Shown here: piece by piece, positions 8,556 to 17,911 of the stretch
Layout: each line of letters begins with the position of its first letter
Position numbering within the stretch: the stretch's first letter is position 1
Origin: CAYRAV01 sp964422365
GTDB taxonomy: Bacteria > Bacillota > Clostridia > Lachnospirales > Lachnospiraceae
Reading direction: 5' to 3'
NCBI GenBank assembly: GCA_964422365.1
Contig: CAYRAV010000011.1
Span: forward strand, 5,161-69,160
DNA: 64,000 nt
The notes under the pieces: model-generated
What the model was told of the DNA's origin: nothing
The model's input: only the letters and a program-made list of their open reading frames with translations
Database searches by the model: none
Translations under genes and position numbers: made by a program

Positions 8556-10010
8556 ATCCCTTTCATACACTACATTAATTTGTTCCACTGCCATGTCCTG
8601 AGTCCCTGTCATAAGACATCCTTTTTCTTTGGCATATACAATATAATGAATGATTTCTGAGGTTATCAGTTCTCCTGGTGCCAAAATAGGAATTCCCGGT
8701 GGATAACACATAACAAATTCTCCACACACCATGTCTTCACTTTTTTCTATGGGCAGCATCTTTTTTTCACTATAAAATGCTTCCTGCGGTGCCATTACCA
8801 CCTTAGGATTAATATACTCATGATCAAACATGCCGGTTCTGTTTTTTTGATGAAGACGTTTGATTTCTGATAAAGCTGATATTAACCGTTCTATTTCAAG
8901 ATTCCTGTCTCCTGCTGATACAATAGCAAGTATATTTCCTATATCGCCAAATTCTATCTGGATTCCGTAATCATCTCTTAATAAGTCATAAACTTCTATT
9001 CCTGCCAGACCAATATTACAGGTATGAACAGATAATTTTGTTCTGTCAAATGCAAAAATAGTATCACCATTTTCCAGCTCTTCTGCAAATGCATAATATC
9101 CACCTAGTTTGTTAATTTCTTCTCTGGCATATTCTGCAAATTCTACTGTCTTTTGGAACATTTCTTTTCCATTCAGGCTTAAATTCTTTCTTGCAATGTC
9201 CAAAGAAGACATCAGAAGATAGGAACCACTGGTAGTCTGTGTTAAATTAATGACCTGCCTTACATAATCTGCATTCATGGCTGGTCCACATAGTAATATA
9301 GAACTTTGTGTCAGTGAACCTCCAGTTTTATGCATGCTGACTGCCGCCATATCTGCCCCTGCTGCCATAGCACTTACCGGCATATCTTCCCCAAAATAAA
9401 AGTGGGTGCCATGTGCTTCATCTACTAATACCATCATATCTGCTTTATGTGCCAGTTCTACAATTTTTTTCAAGTCAGAACAGATACCATAGTAGGTTGG
9501 GTTGTTTACCATAACTGCTTTGGCATCCGGATTATGCAGGATTGCCTGTTCTACATCTTTTACTGACATTCCTAACGGGATACCTAATTGTCTATTGGTT
9601 CCCGGGTCTATATATACTGGCAGTGCACCACAGACTACTAATGCATTAATTGCACTTCTATGTACATTTCTTGGCATAATAACCTTGTCACCTCTTTGAC
9701 AGGTAGACATAATCATCGCCTGTACGGCAGCAGTTGTTCCATTCACAATAAAAAATGCTTCTTTTGCACCAAATGCATCTGCTGCTAATTCTTGTGCTTC
9801 TTTTATGACTGAAACCGGATGGCAAAGGTTATCTAAAGGTTTCATAGAATTGACATCTATTTTTAATGTGGTTTCTCCTAAAAAATGCTTCAATTCTTTG
9901 TTACCTCTACCCCCTTTATGCCCTGGAACGTCAAAATGTGCCATCCGTTCCAAACGATGATTCTCTAACGCCTCTTGTAATGGCATACGCTTTTGAAGCT
10001 CTATATTCAT
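8553..10010 (-). CDS. speA: Orn/Lys/Arg decarboxylase family, probable arginine decarboxylase
   Basis: 485 aa, ATG at 10008-10010 chosen for GGAGGAAAGAAAC upstream. Fold type I PLP enzyme of the short Gram-positive type: 'HFDVPGHKGGRGN' at the N-terminus, 'FFIVNGTTAAVQAM', 'VLVDEAHGTHFYF', and PLP Lys in 'AAVSMHKTGGSLTQSS'. The C-terminal domain has 'CYPPGIPILAPGE'. The presence of a ureohydrolase gene in the same cluster points to arginine as substrate (agmatine product); lysine or ornithine specificity cannot be excluded from sequence. The stop codon lies in a repeat remnant. Confidence 0.88.
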   Translation of the reverse strand: MNIELQKRMPLQEALENHRLERMAHFDVPGHKGGRGNKELKHFLGETTLKIDVNSMKPLDNLCHPVSVIKEAQELAADAFGAKEAFFIVNGTTAAVQAMIMSTCQRGDKVIMPRNVHRSAINALVVCGALPVYIDPGTNRQLGIPLGMSVKDVEQAILHNPDAKAVMVNNPTYYGICSDLKKIVELAHKADMMVLVDEAHGTHFYFGEDMPVSAMAAGADMAAVSMHKTGGSLTQSSILLCGPAMNADYVRQVINLTQTTSGSYLLMSSLDIARKNLSLNGKEMFQKTVEFAEYAREEINKLGGYYAFAEELENGDTIFAFDRTKLSVHTCNIGLAGIEVYDLLRDDYGIQIEFGDIGNILAIVSAGDRNLEIERLISALSEIKRLHQKNRTGMFDHEYINPKVVMAPQEAFYSEKKMLPIEKSEDMVCGEFVMCYPPGIPILAPGELITSEIIHYIVYAKEKGCLMTGTQDMAVEQINVVYERD

Positions 10011-10056
10011 GTTTCTTTCCTCCATAAATAAAGTCACTGCAGCGACTACTTACACA

Positions 10057-10887
10057 TTAAAAAATATTTGCCCCGCTGAATATTTCTATCATTTCTTTTC
10101 TAAGACTTTCTATAATTTCTTTTTGTCTTTCTTCTGGTATATTATTGACAGTTGTATTAAATAAATAATTTTGTAATTCAATCTCTTTTATAAGCATCTT
10201 CGTATGAAAAATATTAGACTGGTACACATTTACATCAATTGCTTCATATTTTTTTAACATTTCTTCGCTAATATAATCCTGTACAGATGTTATTTTATGG
10301 TCTATAAAACACTTTTTTCCTAATATGTCCCTTGTAAATCCTCTTACACGATAATCAATGGTAATAATATCTGAATCAAAACTTCCAATTAAATAGTTCA
10401 GTGCATTTAAAGGAGATACTTCTCCACAAGTTGCCACATCAATATCTACACGAAAAGTAGAAATTGCCTTCTGTGGGTGATATTCCGGAAATGTATGTAC
10501 TGTTACATGACTTTTATCTAAATGTGCATGTATCATATCTTTATTGCCTGCTAATATCCCTTTGTTATCTGCCAGTATTCCCTTGTTACAAGAAGTGTCA
10601 ATATTCTCTTCTGAAATATTGTCTTCGGCAATTAACACATTTACAGATGCTCCCTGCGGTTCGTAATCCTGTTTTGAAATATTTAAAATTCTTGCACCGA
10701 TTACTTTTGTGACATCACACAAAATCTTTGTCAGACGCTCTGAGTTATATTGCTCATCAATATAGTTAATATATTCTTTCTGTGCTTTCTCACTTTTTGC
10801 ATAGCACACATCATAGATGTTAAAGCTAAGCGTCTTTGTGAGATTATTAAATCCATACAGAGTCAGTTTATCTTCCAACCTTAACAT
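10057..10887 (-). CDS. speD: S-adenosylmethionine decarboxylase proenzyme
   Basis: 276 aa; ATG at 10885-10887 is preferred over the GTG one codon upstream because GAAGGG sits 4 nt before it. Class 1A (E. coli-like) by length and motifs: self-cleavage site 'AHLDKSHVTVHTFPEYHP', where the Ser after Lys becomes the pyruvoyl group, 'STFRVDIDVATCGEVSPLNAL', and 'RVRGFTRD'. It produces decarboxylated SAM for SpeE. An in-frame tandem repeat, 'NKGILADNKGILAGNKD' (about residues 104-120), sits just before the cleavage site and looks like a lineage-specific insertion. First gene of the polyamine cluster. Confidence 0.93.
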   Translation of the reverse strand: MLRLEDKLTLYGFNNLTKTLSFNIYDVCYAKSEKAQKEYINYIDEQYNSERLTKILCDVTKVIGARILNISKQDYEPQGASVNVLIAEDNISEENIDTSCNKGILADNKGILAGNKDMIHAHLDKSHVTVHTFPEYHPQKAISTFRVDIDVATCGEVSPLNALNYLIGSFDSDIITIDYRVRGFTRDILGKKCFIDHKITSVQDYISEEMLKKYEAIDVNVYQSNIFHTKMLIKEIELQNYLFNTTVNNIPEERQKEIIESLRKEMIEIFSGANIF

Positions 10888-11016
10888 CACACCCTTCTTT
10901 TAAAATATTTCATCCGCTCTTTGAAGGTATTACCAATACCTTTTTACACAGTATTCTTATTATATATCCTATAACACATTTTTACAAGTAAAACCTTTGT
11001 TGTGAAATAAATTGTA

Positions 11017-11090
11017 GTAACAGTTCAGCCATGCAGAAATAATGGTGCAAAGTGCATGTGACTATTCGCAGGCTAGAGCGTGTCTAAATT
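11017..11090. repeat. Family B arm joined to family A end
   Basis: GTAACAGTTCAGCCATGCAG starts the element at 11017, and 'TAGAGCGTGTCTAAATT' (about 11074-11090) is a family A terminus. The rest of A is absent, so this is a truncated nested copy. It lies in the 360-bp gap between speD and the plus-strand transglycosylase. Confidence 0.7.
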
Positions 11091-11135
11091 GTATAACTCA
11101 ATCGTAACCAGTTTTTATTTTTTTGTAATTTTCTC

Positions 11136-11164
11136 TTGTCTTTTTCTTAAAATGGCATTAAAAT
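11136..11164 (+). promoter_or_regulatory. Candidate sigma-A promoter of the lytic transglycosylase gene
   Basis: TTGTCT (11136-11141) and TAAAAT (11159-11164) are separated by 17 bp, 84 bp ahead of the start codon. Confidence 0.45.
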
Positions 11165-11247
11165 AAAAACTGTGCGGTCTATCGTTACATCCGCATGAAA
11201 AGAAATCATACATCTACATAGAATTATATAGTTAGGGAGAGTGTAAC

Positions 11248-11934
11248 ATGGTTAATCAGATTGATTTATTTCAAACAAATGGAACTTTACTGTTAAGCCG
11301 TAATGATATTAATATTTCCAAAAGTACAGCTGCTAATGAGAGCGTAGATTTTCCTACTGTTTTGGATGCTGCTTATCATGCTTCTTCATCTACAGATACA
11401 GATTACAATGATTTGGAGGAAATCTTTGAAAGGGCTGCACAGACTTATAATATATCTGTGGATTTATTAAAGGCTGTCGCAAAAGCGGAATCAGATTTTG
11501 ATCCAAACTGCGTATCCTCCAGTGGTGCTATGGGTATTATGCAGTTAATGCCGGGAACCGCCAAAGAACTTGGTGTAACAGATGCATTCGATCCGGAGCA
11601 GAATATTATGGGAGGAGCAAAATACCTTGCTGAAAATCTAAAAATATATAATGGAAATGTATCCCTTGCTCTGGCTGCATATAATGCAGGACGTGGAAAT
11701 GTATCAAAATACGGAGGAATACCACCATTTAAGGAAACCCAGAACTATGTCCAAAAAATATTGGGCTATATGGGTGGAACTATTGATGTTCCTGACATAG
11801 CAGTAAACACATCTCAGATGGTATCGGCTGCAACAGATCAACAATATCTGCTCAAGCAGCTGAAAAATGCTTCAGAGCAATTATCGTCACAATCTGCAAT
11901 TTCATATACTTTATTAAATAATCTTGTTCTATAG
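11248..11934 (+). CDS. Lytic transglycosylase (SLT domain)
   Basis: 228 aa with RBS AGGGAGAGTGTAAC. Residues about 60-170 form a Slt70-type lysozyme-like domain: catalytic Glu in 'AVAKAESDFDP', then 'SSGAMGIMQLMPGTAKELGV', 'NIMGGAKYLAENL' and 'LALAAYNAGRGNVSKYGGIP'. It cleaves peptidoglycan glycan strands to 1,6-anhydro products. No clear signal peptide is present, and the first 55 residues are Ser/Asn/Thr-rich, as in other Firmicutes SLT proteins that are exported by unusual routes. It is the only plus-strand gene in the first 43 kb and is separated from the polyamine cluster by a repeat fragment. Confidence 0.9.
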   Translation: MVNQIDLFQTNGTLLLSRNDINISKSTAANESVDFPTVLDAAYHASSSTDTDYNDLEEIFERAAQTYNISVDLLKAVAKAESDFDPNCVSSSGAMGIMQLMPGTAKELGVTDAFDPEQNIMGGAKYLAENLKIYNGNVSLALAAYNAGRGNVSKYGGIPPFKETQNYVQKILGYMGGTIDVPDIAVNTSQMVSAATDQQYLLKQLKNASEQLSSQSAISYTLLNNLVL

Positions 11935-11960
11935 AAATCTCACCTTAGAGCGTGTTTGAA

Positions 11961-12021
11961 ACAAAGCGGATATCGTGCATAAAACTTTCAAGTTTGTTTA
12001 TGTACAATATCCGCTTTTGTA
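11961..12021 (+). terminator. Hairpin terminator after the transglycosylase gene
   Basis: ACAAAGCGGATAT (11961-11973) pairs with ATATCCGCTTTTGT (12008-12021) across a longer loop that itself contains AAACTTTCAAGTTT. A family A-like start (TAGAGCGTGTTTGAAA) lies immediately before it at 11946. Confidence 0.6.
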
Positions 12022-12131
12022 TTAAAAATAAACTCTCCATCTGCAAGAATGGATATTTATTCCTGTTTTACTTGATTTGCTGCTGTACTACAGACAGCAA
12101 AAACCTTCTTAATCAATTCCCCCTATTTCAT

Positions 12132-12746
12132 TTACTGCTTTTTGTGTTTCTTCTTTAACTGTCCCGTTCCGCCTTCTACTACCCCATCGTGCCTTAACAC
12201 AGAAAAAATAGTTCCAATGAAACATCTACAATCAAATAAAAAACTCATTTTTTTTACATAGACACCATCTAACCGTGCTTTCACATCAATAGGAAGCTCA
12301 TCTCGTCCATTTATCTGTGCCCATCCTGTTAACCCTGGCAGGATGTCATTTGCACCATATTTGTCTCTTTCCTCTATCAAATCATATTGATTCCATAAAG
12401 CTGGACGTGGACCAATCATGCTCATATCTCCATTCAGTATATTAAAGATCTGTGGCAGTTCATCCAAACTTGTTTTTCGCAAAAATTTCCCTACTTTTGT
12501 AATATACTGCTCAGGATTATCTAACAGATGTGTCGGACAATCTTTTGGAGTATCAATGCGCATTGTGCGGAATTTCAGTATTTTAAAATGTTTTTTATGG
12601 ATTCCTACTCTTTTTTGTTTAAAAAAAACAGGACCTTTACTGTCTAATTTAATGGCCAGCGTTAATCCAATTAGGATTGGCCATAAAACAAGTAATGCCA
12701 AAGCAGCTATAAAAAAATCTATTTTTCTTTTTATGTTTATATACAT
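12132..12746 (-). CDS. Polyprenyl-phosphate phosphoglycosyl transferase (PglC/WcaJ-type sugar transferase)
   Basis: 204 aa from ATG at 12744-12746. This is the conserved 'MYxxxKRxxD' start of the family, and the 29 codons upstream lack family similarity. It has a single N-terminal membrane hairpin (residues 8-30), 'GPVFFKQKRVG', 'ILKFRTM', the catalytic-core 'TSLDELPQIFNILNGDMS' and 'MIGPRP'. Family role: transfer of a sugar phosphate from UDP-sugar to undecaprenyl phosphate at the inner face of the membrane, starting a surface glycan. The C-terminal Lys-rich tail is short. The partner sugar-modifying enzyme is encoded just upstream. Confidence 0.88.
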   Translation of the reverse strand: MYINIKRKIDFFIAALALLVLWPILIGLTLAIKLDSKGPVFFKQKRVGIHKKHFKILKFRTMRIDTPKDCPTHLLDNPEQYITKVGKFLRKTSLDELPQIFNILNGDMSMIGPRPALWNQYDLIEERDKYGANDILPGLTGWAQINGRDELPIDVKARLDGVYVKKMSFLFDCRCFIGTIFSVLRHDGVVEGGTGQLKKKHKKQ

Positions 12747-12928
12747 ACTCTCCTGCTGCTCAAAATACAAACAAATGTCCCTCATATCAAGGTTGTACTG
12801 CTTCACTGTGTATACTTGTGTGGTTACAACCACACACTACTTACCATCTGGAGCATAGGTCTGAATATGCGGTACTATTTGTTTCTGGATATCTTGTCTG
12901 GCAGCTTCTCCTTTCCTTTTGAAATCTC

Positions 12929-14791
12929 TCAGTTATATGGCTGATAAGTTGGCACAATTTGTGTTACCATTTCTTTGATATCTTCTCTTTCTTCTAAAAC
13001 AGCATTCTCTATTTCCTCTAACTGTTTCAAAAATTCTTCTTCATCAAATTCAATTGGTTTCCCAATAAATATCAATTTATTTTTTGTTTGTTGAAGACCT
13101 TCCTCACTCATCAGCAGTTCTTCATATAATTTTTCTCCTGGACGAAGTCCTGTAAATTTGATATCAATATCAACATTGGGTATATATCCTGACAAACGGA
13201 TTAAATTCTTTGCCAAATCTAATATTTTTACCGGTTCTCCCATGTCCAATACAAATATTTCTCCACCATGTGCATAAGTTCCTGCCTCTAAAACCAATGA
13301 TACTGCTTCAGAAATAGTCATAAAATAACGAATAATATCCGGATGTGTAACTGTAACCGGCCCGCCATCTTTAATCTGCTGCTTAAATAATGGGATAACA
13401 CTTCCGTTGCTTCCCAAAACATTTCCAAAACGTACTGCTACAAATTCTGTACTGTATTTGCGGTTGTACATTTGAATAATCATTTCGCACATTCTCTTAG
13501 AAGCACCCATAATATTAGTAGGGTTTACAGCTTTATCTGTTGATATCATAACAAACTTCTCAATCCCATATTCTCCTGCAAGCCCTGCTGTTTTATATGT
13601 TCCTAATACATTATTTTTGATGGCTTCATTGGGACTGTCTTCCATTAATGGTACATGTTTATGTGCTGCTGCATGATAGACAATCTGTGGATGGTATGTT
13701 TTGAAAATATATTCCATACGTTTTGTATTTCTTACTGATGCAATCAAAACAATCAAATTCAGATCAGGATAATCTCTCCATAGTTCCTGCTGTATATCAT
13801 AGGTGGTATTTTCATAAATATCTACAATAATTAATTGTTTTGGCAGCTTAGATGCAAGTTGACGGCATAACTCGCTTCCAATCGAACCGCCGCCTCCTGT
13901 TACCATAACAATTTTATCCTCTATATACCCTGTAATTCCATCTAAATCAATCTCAATCTGCTCTCTTCCCAGCAAATCCTCTACTTCCACTTCTCTTAAT
14001 TTGCCTGTATTGACTTCACCATTGATTAGCTGGTATACACCAGGTAATATCCTTACAGAACATCCTGTTTCCTGGCATATCTGTAAAATTTCCTTCTTTT
14101 GTTTTGGTGTAGTGGTTGGTATTGCAACTATAATTTCATCAATATCATATACATGTACATTCTCTACAATACTTGTGCGATTGCCAACAATAGGAATCCC
14201 CTGTAGATATTTTCCTATCTTGTTTTCATCATCATCAATCATACAGATTACTTTATTGTTAAGATGGCTGCTGTGGACCATTTCCTTTAACATCATTCTG
14301 CCTGCTTCACCGGCACCTATAATCATGGTTCTTTTAATATATCCCTTTTGCCGCAGCATCCTGCGGCGTTCGTTGATATAACGCAGCCCTCTGTACGCAA
14401 AACGCTCCGCAATTAAACACAATGTCAAAAAAATAGGGGATAACACCCAGAAACTTCTCGGCATATACTGTCCAGTAATTTTAATCCCCAGATAGTGAAC
14501 AGTTGTAGATGTGATGGAAGCAAAAATAATATACCATATTTCCTGTGCACTAGCATATCTCCATAAACTTTTGTATAGACGAAAAATCCAGAAAATAATC
14601 AAATTACAAACTGTATATATTGGCATATAAGAAAATAATATATTCAGATATTTCATCTCTATAGCTGAATATCTAAATTCAAAACGTATCCATAATACAA
14701 ATAATGACACAGCATGCATAATAATGATATCTGCTAATATAAGCAGTGCAACTCTGGCTTTTTCATTTTCGTTTTTTATGAATCTTCCCAT
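12929..14791 (-). CDS. Membrane-bound nucleoside-diphosphate-sugar 4,6-dehydratase (PglF/CapD/FlaA1 family)
   Basis: 620 aa, ATG at 14789-14791 with AGGGGGCATAAC upstream. Four N-terminal membrane helices (to about residue 130) precede a CoA-binding-like Rossmann domain ('MIIGAGEAGRMML') and a C-terminal SDR domain with 'VMVTGGGGSIGSEL', 'YHAAAHKHVPLME' and 'ISTDKAVNPTNIMGASKR', in which Met occupies the place of the usual SDR Tyr, as in FlaA1/PglF enzymes. Probable reaction: UDP-GlcNAc to its 4-keto-6-deoxy sugar. With the downstream phosphoglycosyl transferase it could supply a bacillosamine-type glycan; no aminotransferase or acetyltransferase gene is adjacent. Confidence 0.88.
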   Translation of the reverse strand: MGRFIKNENEKARVALLILADIIIMHAVSLFVLWIRFEFRYSAIEMKYLNILFSYMPIYTVCNLIIFWIFRLYKSLWRYASAQEIWYIIFASITSTTVHYLGIKITGQYMPRSFWVLSPIFLTLCLIAERFAYRGLRYINERRRMLRQKGYIKRTMIIGAGEAGRMMLKEMVHSSHLNNKVICMIDDDENKIGKYLQGIPIVGNRTSIVENVHVYDIDEIIVAIPTTTPKQKKEILQICQETGCSVRILPGVYQLINGEVNTGKLREVEVEDLLGREQIEIDLDGITGYIEDKIVMVTGGGGSIGSELCRQLASKLPKQLIIVDIYENTTYDIQQELWRDYPDLNLIVLIASVRNTKRMEYIFKTYHPQIVYHAAAHKHVPLMEDSPNEAIKNNVLGTYKTAGLAGEYGIEKFVMISTDKAVNPTNIMGASKRMCEMIIQMYNRKYSTEFVAVRFGNVLGSNGSVIPLFKQQIKDGGPVTVTHPDIIRYFMTISEAVSLVLEAGTYAHGGEIFVLDMGEPVKILDLAKNLIRLSGYIPNVDIDIKFTGLRPGEKLYEELLMSEEGLQQTKNKLIFIGKPIEFDEEEFLKQLEEIENAVLEEREDIKEMVTQIVPTYQPYN

Positions 14792-14817
14792 GTTATGCCC
14801 CCTATGCATTTAAGACA

Positions 14818-15825
14818 TTACCATTTTAACTCTTTATATTCTCTGCTTTTATCTCTTGTAATTAATTCTTCTGTTGCTTCTAAAGCAGATTTTCCATCAA
14901 ACAACACTTCATTAATTTTTTCTACAATTGGCATAGACACCTTATATTTTCCCGCCAATTTTAATGCTGCTTTTGCTGAGTAGACACCTTCTACAACCTG
15001 CTTTACTTCATCCATTGCCTCCTGCATTGTTTTTCCTTGTCCAATCAAATAACCTGCATTGTGATTCCTGCTATGGTTACTTGTGCATGTTACAATCAAA
15101 TCACCAATTCCTGACAACCCGCTAAAAGTCTCTTTTTTTCCACCCATTGCAACTCCCAGTCTTGTCATTTCAGCAATTCCTCTTGTAATCAATGCAGCTT
15201 TTGTATTATCTCCAAATCCAAGTCCATCTGCCATCCCCGCTGCCAGTGCAATTACATTTTTTAGGGAAGCACCTAATTCAATTCCAATCACATCCGGACT
15301 GGTATATACCCTGAAATGATTGTTCATAAATATTTCCTGTATAAAATATGCACTCTGGCTGCTCTCTGCTCCTACTACAACAGTTGTTGGAATTCCTATA
15401 CTTACTTCTTCTGCATGGCTTGGTCCTGATAACACAGCAATATCCTGTTCTGGCAATTCTTCTTTTAAAACATCTGACAAGGTGTATAATGTTTCTTCTT
15501 CTATTCCCTTTGCTACATTGACAATTTTCTGCCCTTTCGGAATAAAGGATGAGGCTGATTTTGCAGTGTTCCTCACATATGGGGATGCCACAGAAAATAC
15601 AATTAAATCTTTTTTCGTACAAGCCTCTTTTAAATCTCCTGTAACTTTTATATTTTCTGGTAATTTTACCCCTGGCAGACGATCTATATGTTCTCTATTT
15701 TTCTGTAACATTGTAATTTCTGCCTCTAATGCAGACCATAATGTAACTTCATGTCCATTATTAGCCAATACTATTGCCAATGCTGTTCCCCAGCTTCCTG
15801 CTCCTAACAAACTTACCTTATACAT
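14818..15825 (-). CDS. gpsA: NAD(P)H-dependent glycerol-3-phosphate dehydrogenase
   Basis: 335 aa, ATG at 15823-15825 with AAAGGTGATAGAA upstream. N-terminal Rossmann motif 'VSLLGAGSWGTALAIVLANN', 'VLSGPSHAEEV', catalytic Lys in 'GASLKNVIALAAGMADGLG' and the GpsA box 'TFSGLSGIGDLIVTCTSNHSRN' (read as two overlapping stretches). It reduces DHAP to sn-glycerol-3-phosphate, the substrate of PlsY encoded directly upstream. In many spore formers gpsA is followed by spoIVA; here a glycan dehydratase gene follows after 26 bp. Confidence 0.95.
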   Translation of the reverse strand: MYKVSLLGAGSWGTALAIVLANNGHEVTLWSALEAEITMLQKNREHIDRLPGVKLPENIKVTGDLKEACTKKDLIVFSVASPYVRNTAKSASSFIPKGQKIVNVAKGIEEETLYTLSDVLKEELPEQDIAVLSGPSHAEEVSIGIPTTVVVGAESSQSAYFIQEIFMNNHFRVYTSPDVIGIELGASLKNVIALAAGMADGLGFGDNTKAALITRGIAEMTRLGVAMGGKKETFSGLSGIGDLIVTCTSNHSRNHNAGYLIGQGKTMQEAMDEVKQVVEGVYSAKAALKLAGKYKVSMPIVEKINEVLFDGKSALEATEELITRDKSREYKELKW

Positions 15826-15885
15826 TTCTATCACCTTTCTTTTCTAGTTTAAAACGTTTCAAAATTCCAAACATTTTTTGGTATT

Positions 15886-16521
15886 TTATCCATTCACATT
15901 TTTTTCACCGAGTTTTCTTTCGTTTCCATGTATTAATCGCACAATATTTTCTCTATGCTGCACATATGCCAATATTGTAAATAATAAACTGACAATTAAC
16001 ATCATGATAAAATGTGAACTATCCCTATGAAACAAGATAGTATTAACAGGCAGGTACAATGCACTAATGAGCGAACCAACCGAAACATAACGTGTAACAG
16101 CTACAACTGCTATAAACAGTACAAGTCCAATTACAATGACAGTCCAATGGGCAATACATAATGTTACACAAGCAGTTACTGCAATTCCTTTTCCACCTTT
16201 AAAATTCAACCAAAATGGATAATTATGTCCTAATACTACTCCTAACCCAGTCAGCATCCCCATTAAGATAGAAATATCTGGATTATTACGAAAAAGATAT
16301 CTGACAATCAGTATCGGTATGGCTGCCTTTAGTACATCTCCTAAAAATGTAACTGCTGCTGCTTTCTTTCCTAATGTTCTTAATGTATTAGTAGTGCCAA
16401 GATTCCCGCTGCCTTCTTTTCTAATGTCAATATGATAGATTTTTCCAGTAAAATATGCACTAGAAAAACACCCAAAGCCATATCCGGCGGCCAGACAAAT
16501 AATAATATAAATAATACCCAC
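15886..16521 (-). CDS. plsY: Acyl-phosphate glycerol-3-phosphate acyltransferase
   Basis: 211 aa, GTG start at 16519-16521, 3 nt after the der stop, with AAAGGAAG as RBS. Integral membrane protein with about five helices. The three PlsY motifs are visible: 'SGNLGTTNTLRTLG', 'GHNYPFWLNFKGGKGIA' and a C-terminal 'HRENIVRLIHGNERKLG'. It acylates sn-glycerol-3-phosphate with acyl phosphate, the first step of phospholipid synthesis, and shares the operon with gpsA. Confidence 0.94.
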   Translation of the reverse strand: MGIIYIIICLAAGYGFGCFSSAYFTGKIYHIDIRKEGSGNLGTTNTLRTLGKKAAAVTFLGDVLKAAIPILIVRYLFRNNPDISILMGMLTGLGVVLGHNYPFWLNFKGGKGIAVTACVTLCIAHWTVIVIGLVLFIAVVAVTRYVSVGSLISALYLPVNTILFHRDSSHFIMMLIVSLLFTILAYVQHRENIVRLIHGNERKLGEKNVNG

Positions 16522-16524
16522 TAA

Positions 16525-17847
16525 CTACGCTTCCTTTCGTTCCCGTATAATAAATTTCAGAGGAGTACCTGCAAAACCAAAAGCCTCTCTGATTCTATTT
16601 TCAATATATCTAGTATATGAAAAATGCATTAGCTTTTTATCATTTACAAAAATAACAAATGTTGGTGGTTTTACTGCTACCTGAGTCATATAAAAAATTT
16701 TCAATCTTCTTCCTTTATCAGAAGGAGGCTGCTGCATTGCAACTGCTTCTGATAAAATCTCATTTAAGACACCTGTCGCAATTCTCATAGCATGATTTTG
16801 AATCACCATTTCGATGATATCAAATATTTTATGCAGACGTTGTCCTGTCTTTGCTGAAATAAACATAATCTCTGCATAGGGCATGAATGATAATGTTTCC
16901 ATTACCTTATTTCTAAATTTATAAATCGTTTTATCATCTTTTTCAATGGCATCCCATTTGTTGACACATATAATAATACCTTTCCCTTTTTCATGGGCAA
17001 TACCAGCGATTTTTGCATCCTGCTCTGTTACTCCTTCTGTTGCATCAATCAAAAGCATTGCTACATCTGCACGTTCCACTGCTGTTACAGTACGAATCAC
17101 ACTATATCGTTCTATATCTTCTTTGACTTTGCTTTTTCTACGCAGCCCTGCTGTATCAATAAACACATATTCCTTTTCATTTCGTTTTACTGTAGTATCT
17201 ATGGCATCTCTTGTGGTTCCCGCAATATCAGATACGATTACTCTGTCTTCCCCTAATAATTTATTAATTAGAGAGGATTTTCCCACATTAGGTTTTCCAA
17301 TAATGGCAATCTTAGGTCTTTCATCCTCCGCTTCATCCTCTTCTGCTACCTGAAAATGCGATACAACCTCATCCAACATATCACCAATCCCGAGTTTTCC
17401 ACTTGCAGAAATGGGAACAGGCTCACCAATCCCAAGATTATAAAATTCATATACATCTGGCATAAACTTTTCAAAATTATCAACCTTATTTACAACTAAA
17501 ATAACTGGTTTATGAGATCTTCTCAACATATCTGCTACTTTAGAATCTGAATCTACCAGCCCCTGCCTCACATCTGTAAGAAAAATAATCACATCTGCTG
17601 TATCAATGGCAATCTCTGCCTGCTGACGCATATGGGATAGAATCAAATCTTTACTCTCCGGCTCAATGCCGCCTGTGTCGATTAATGTAAATTGATAATT
17701 CAGCCATGTCACATCTGCATAGATACGATCTCTTGTTACACCAGGATAATCTTTTACAATGGATATCTTTTCTCCTGCCAACATATTAAATAGCGTAGAT
17801 TTTCCGACATTGGGCCTTCCAACCACTGCTACAATTGGTCTACTCAT
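16525..17847 (-). CDS. der: Ribosome-associated GTPase Der (EngA)
   Basis: 440 aa from ATG at 17845-17847, selected for GGAGGAACAAAT upstream. A frame extending to 18024 is open only because it reads through an inserted repeat. Tandem G domains: 'VAVVGRPNVGKSTLF' (near residue 10) with 'DTGGIEP' and 'NKVD', then 'IAIIGKPNVGKSSLI' (about residue 180) with 'DTAGLRRK' and 'NKWD', followed by the C-terminal KH-like domain ending 'TPLKFIIRERK'. It functions in 50S subunit assembly. It lies between the DUF512 gene and plsY, a common Firmicutes order. Confidence 0.96.
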   Translation of the reverse strand: MSRPIVAVVGRPNVGKSTLFNMLAGEKISIVKDYPGVTRDRIYADVTWLNYQFTLIDTGGIEPESKDLILSHMRQQAEIAIDTADVIIFLTDVRQGLVDSDSKVADMLRRSHKPVILVVNKVDNFEKFMPDVYEFYNLGIGEPVPISASGKLGIGDMLDEVVSHFQVAEEDEAEDERPKIAIIGKPNVGKSSLINKLLGEDRVIVSDIAGTTRDAIDTTVKRNEKEYVFIDTAGLRRKSKVKEDIERYSVIRTVTAVERADVAMLLIDATEGVTEQDAKIAGIAHEKGKGIIICVNKWDAIEKDDKTIYKFRNKVMETLSFMPYAEIMFISAKTGQRLHKIFDIIEMVIQNHAMRIATGVLNEILSEAVAMQQPPSDKGRRLKIFYMTQVAVKPPTFVIFVNDKKLMHFSYTRYIENRIREAFGFAGTPLKFIIRERKEA

Positions 17848-17911
17848 ATTTGTTCCTCCATTTTCTATATAATAAACTATTTTTTTATCATTGTATGTAT
17901 TACTTTTCTCT

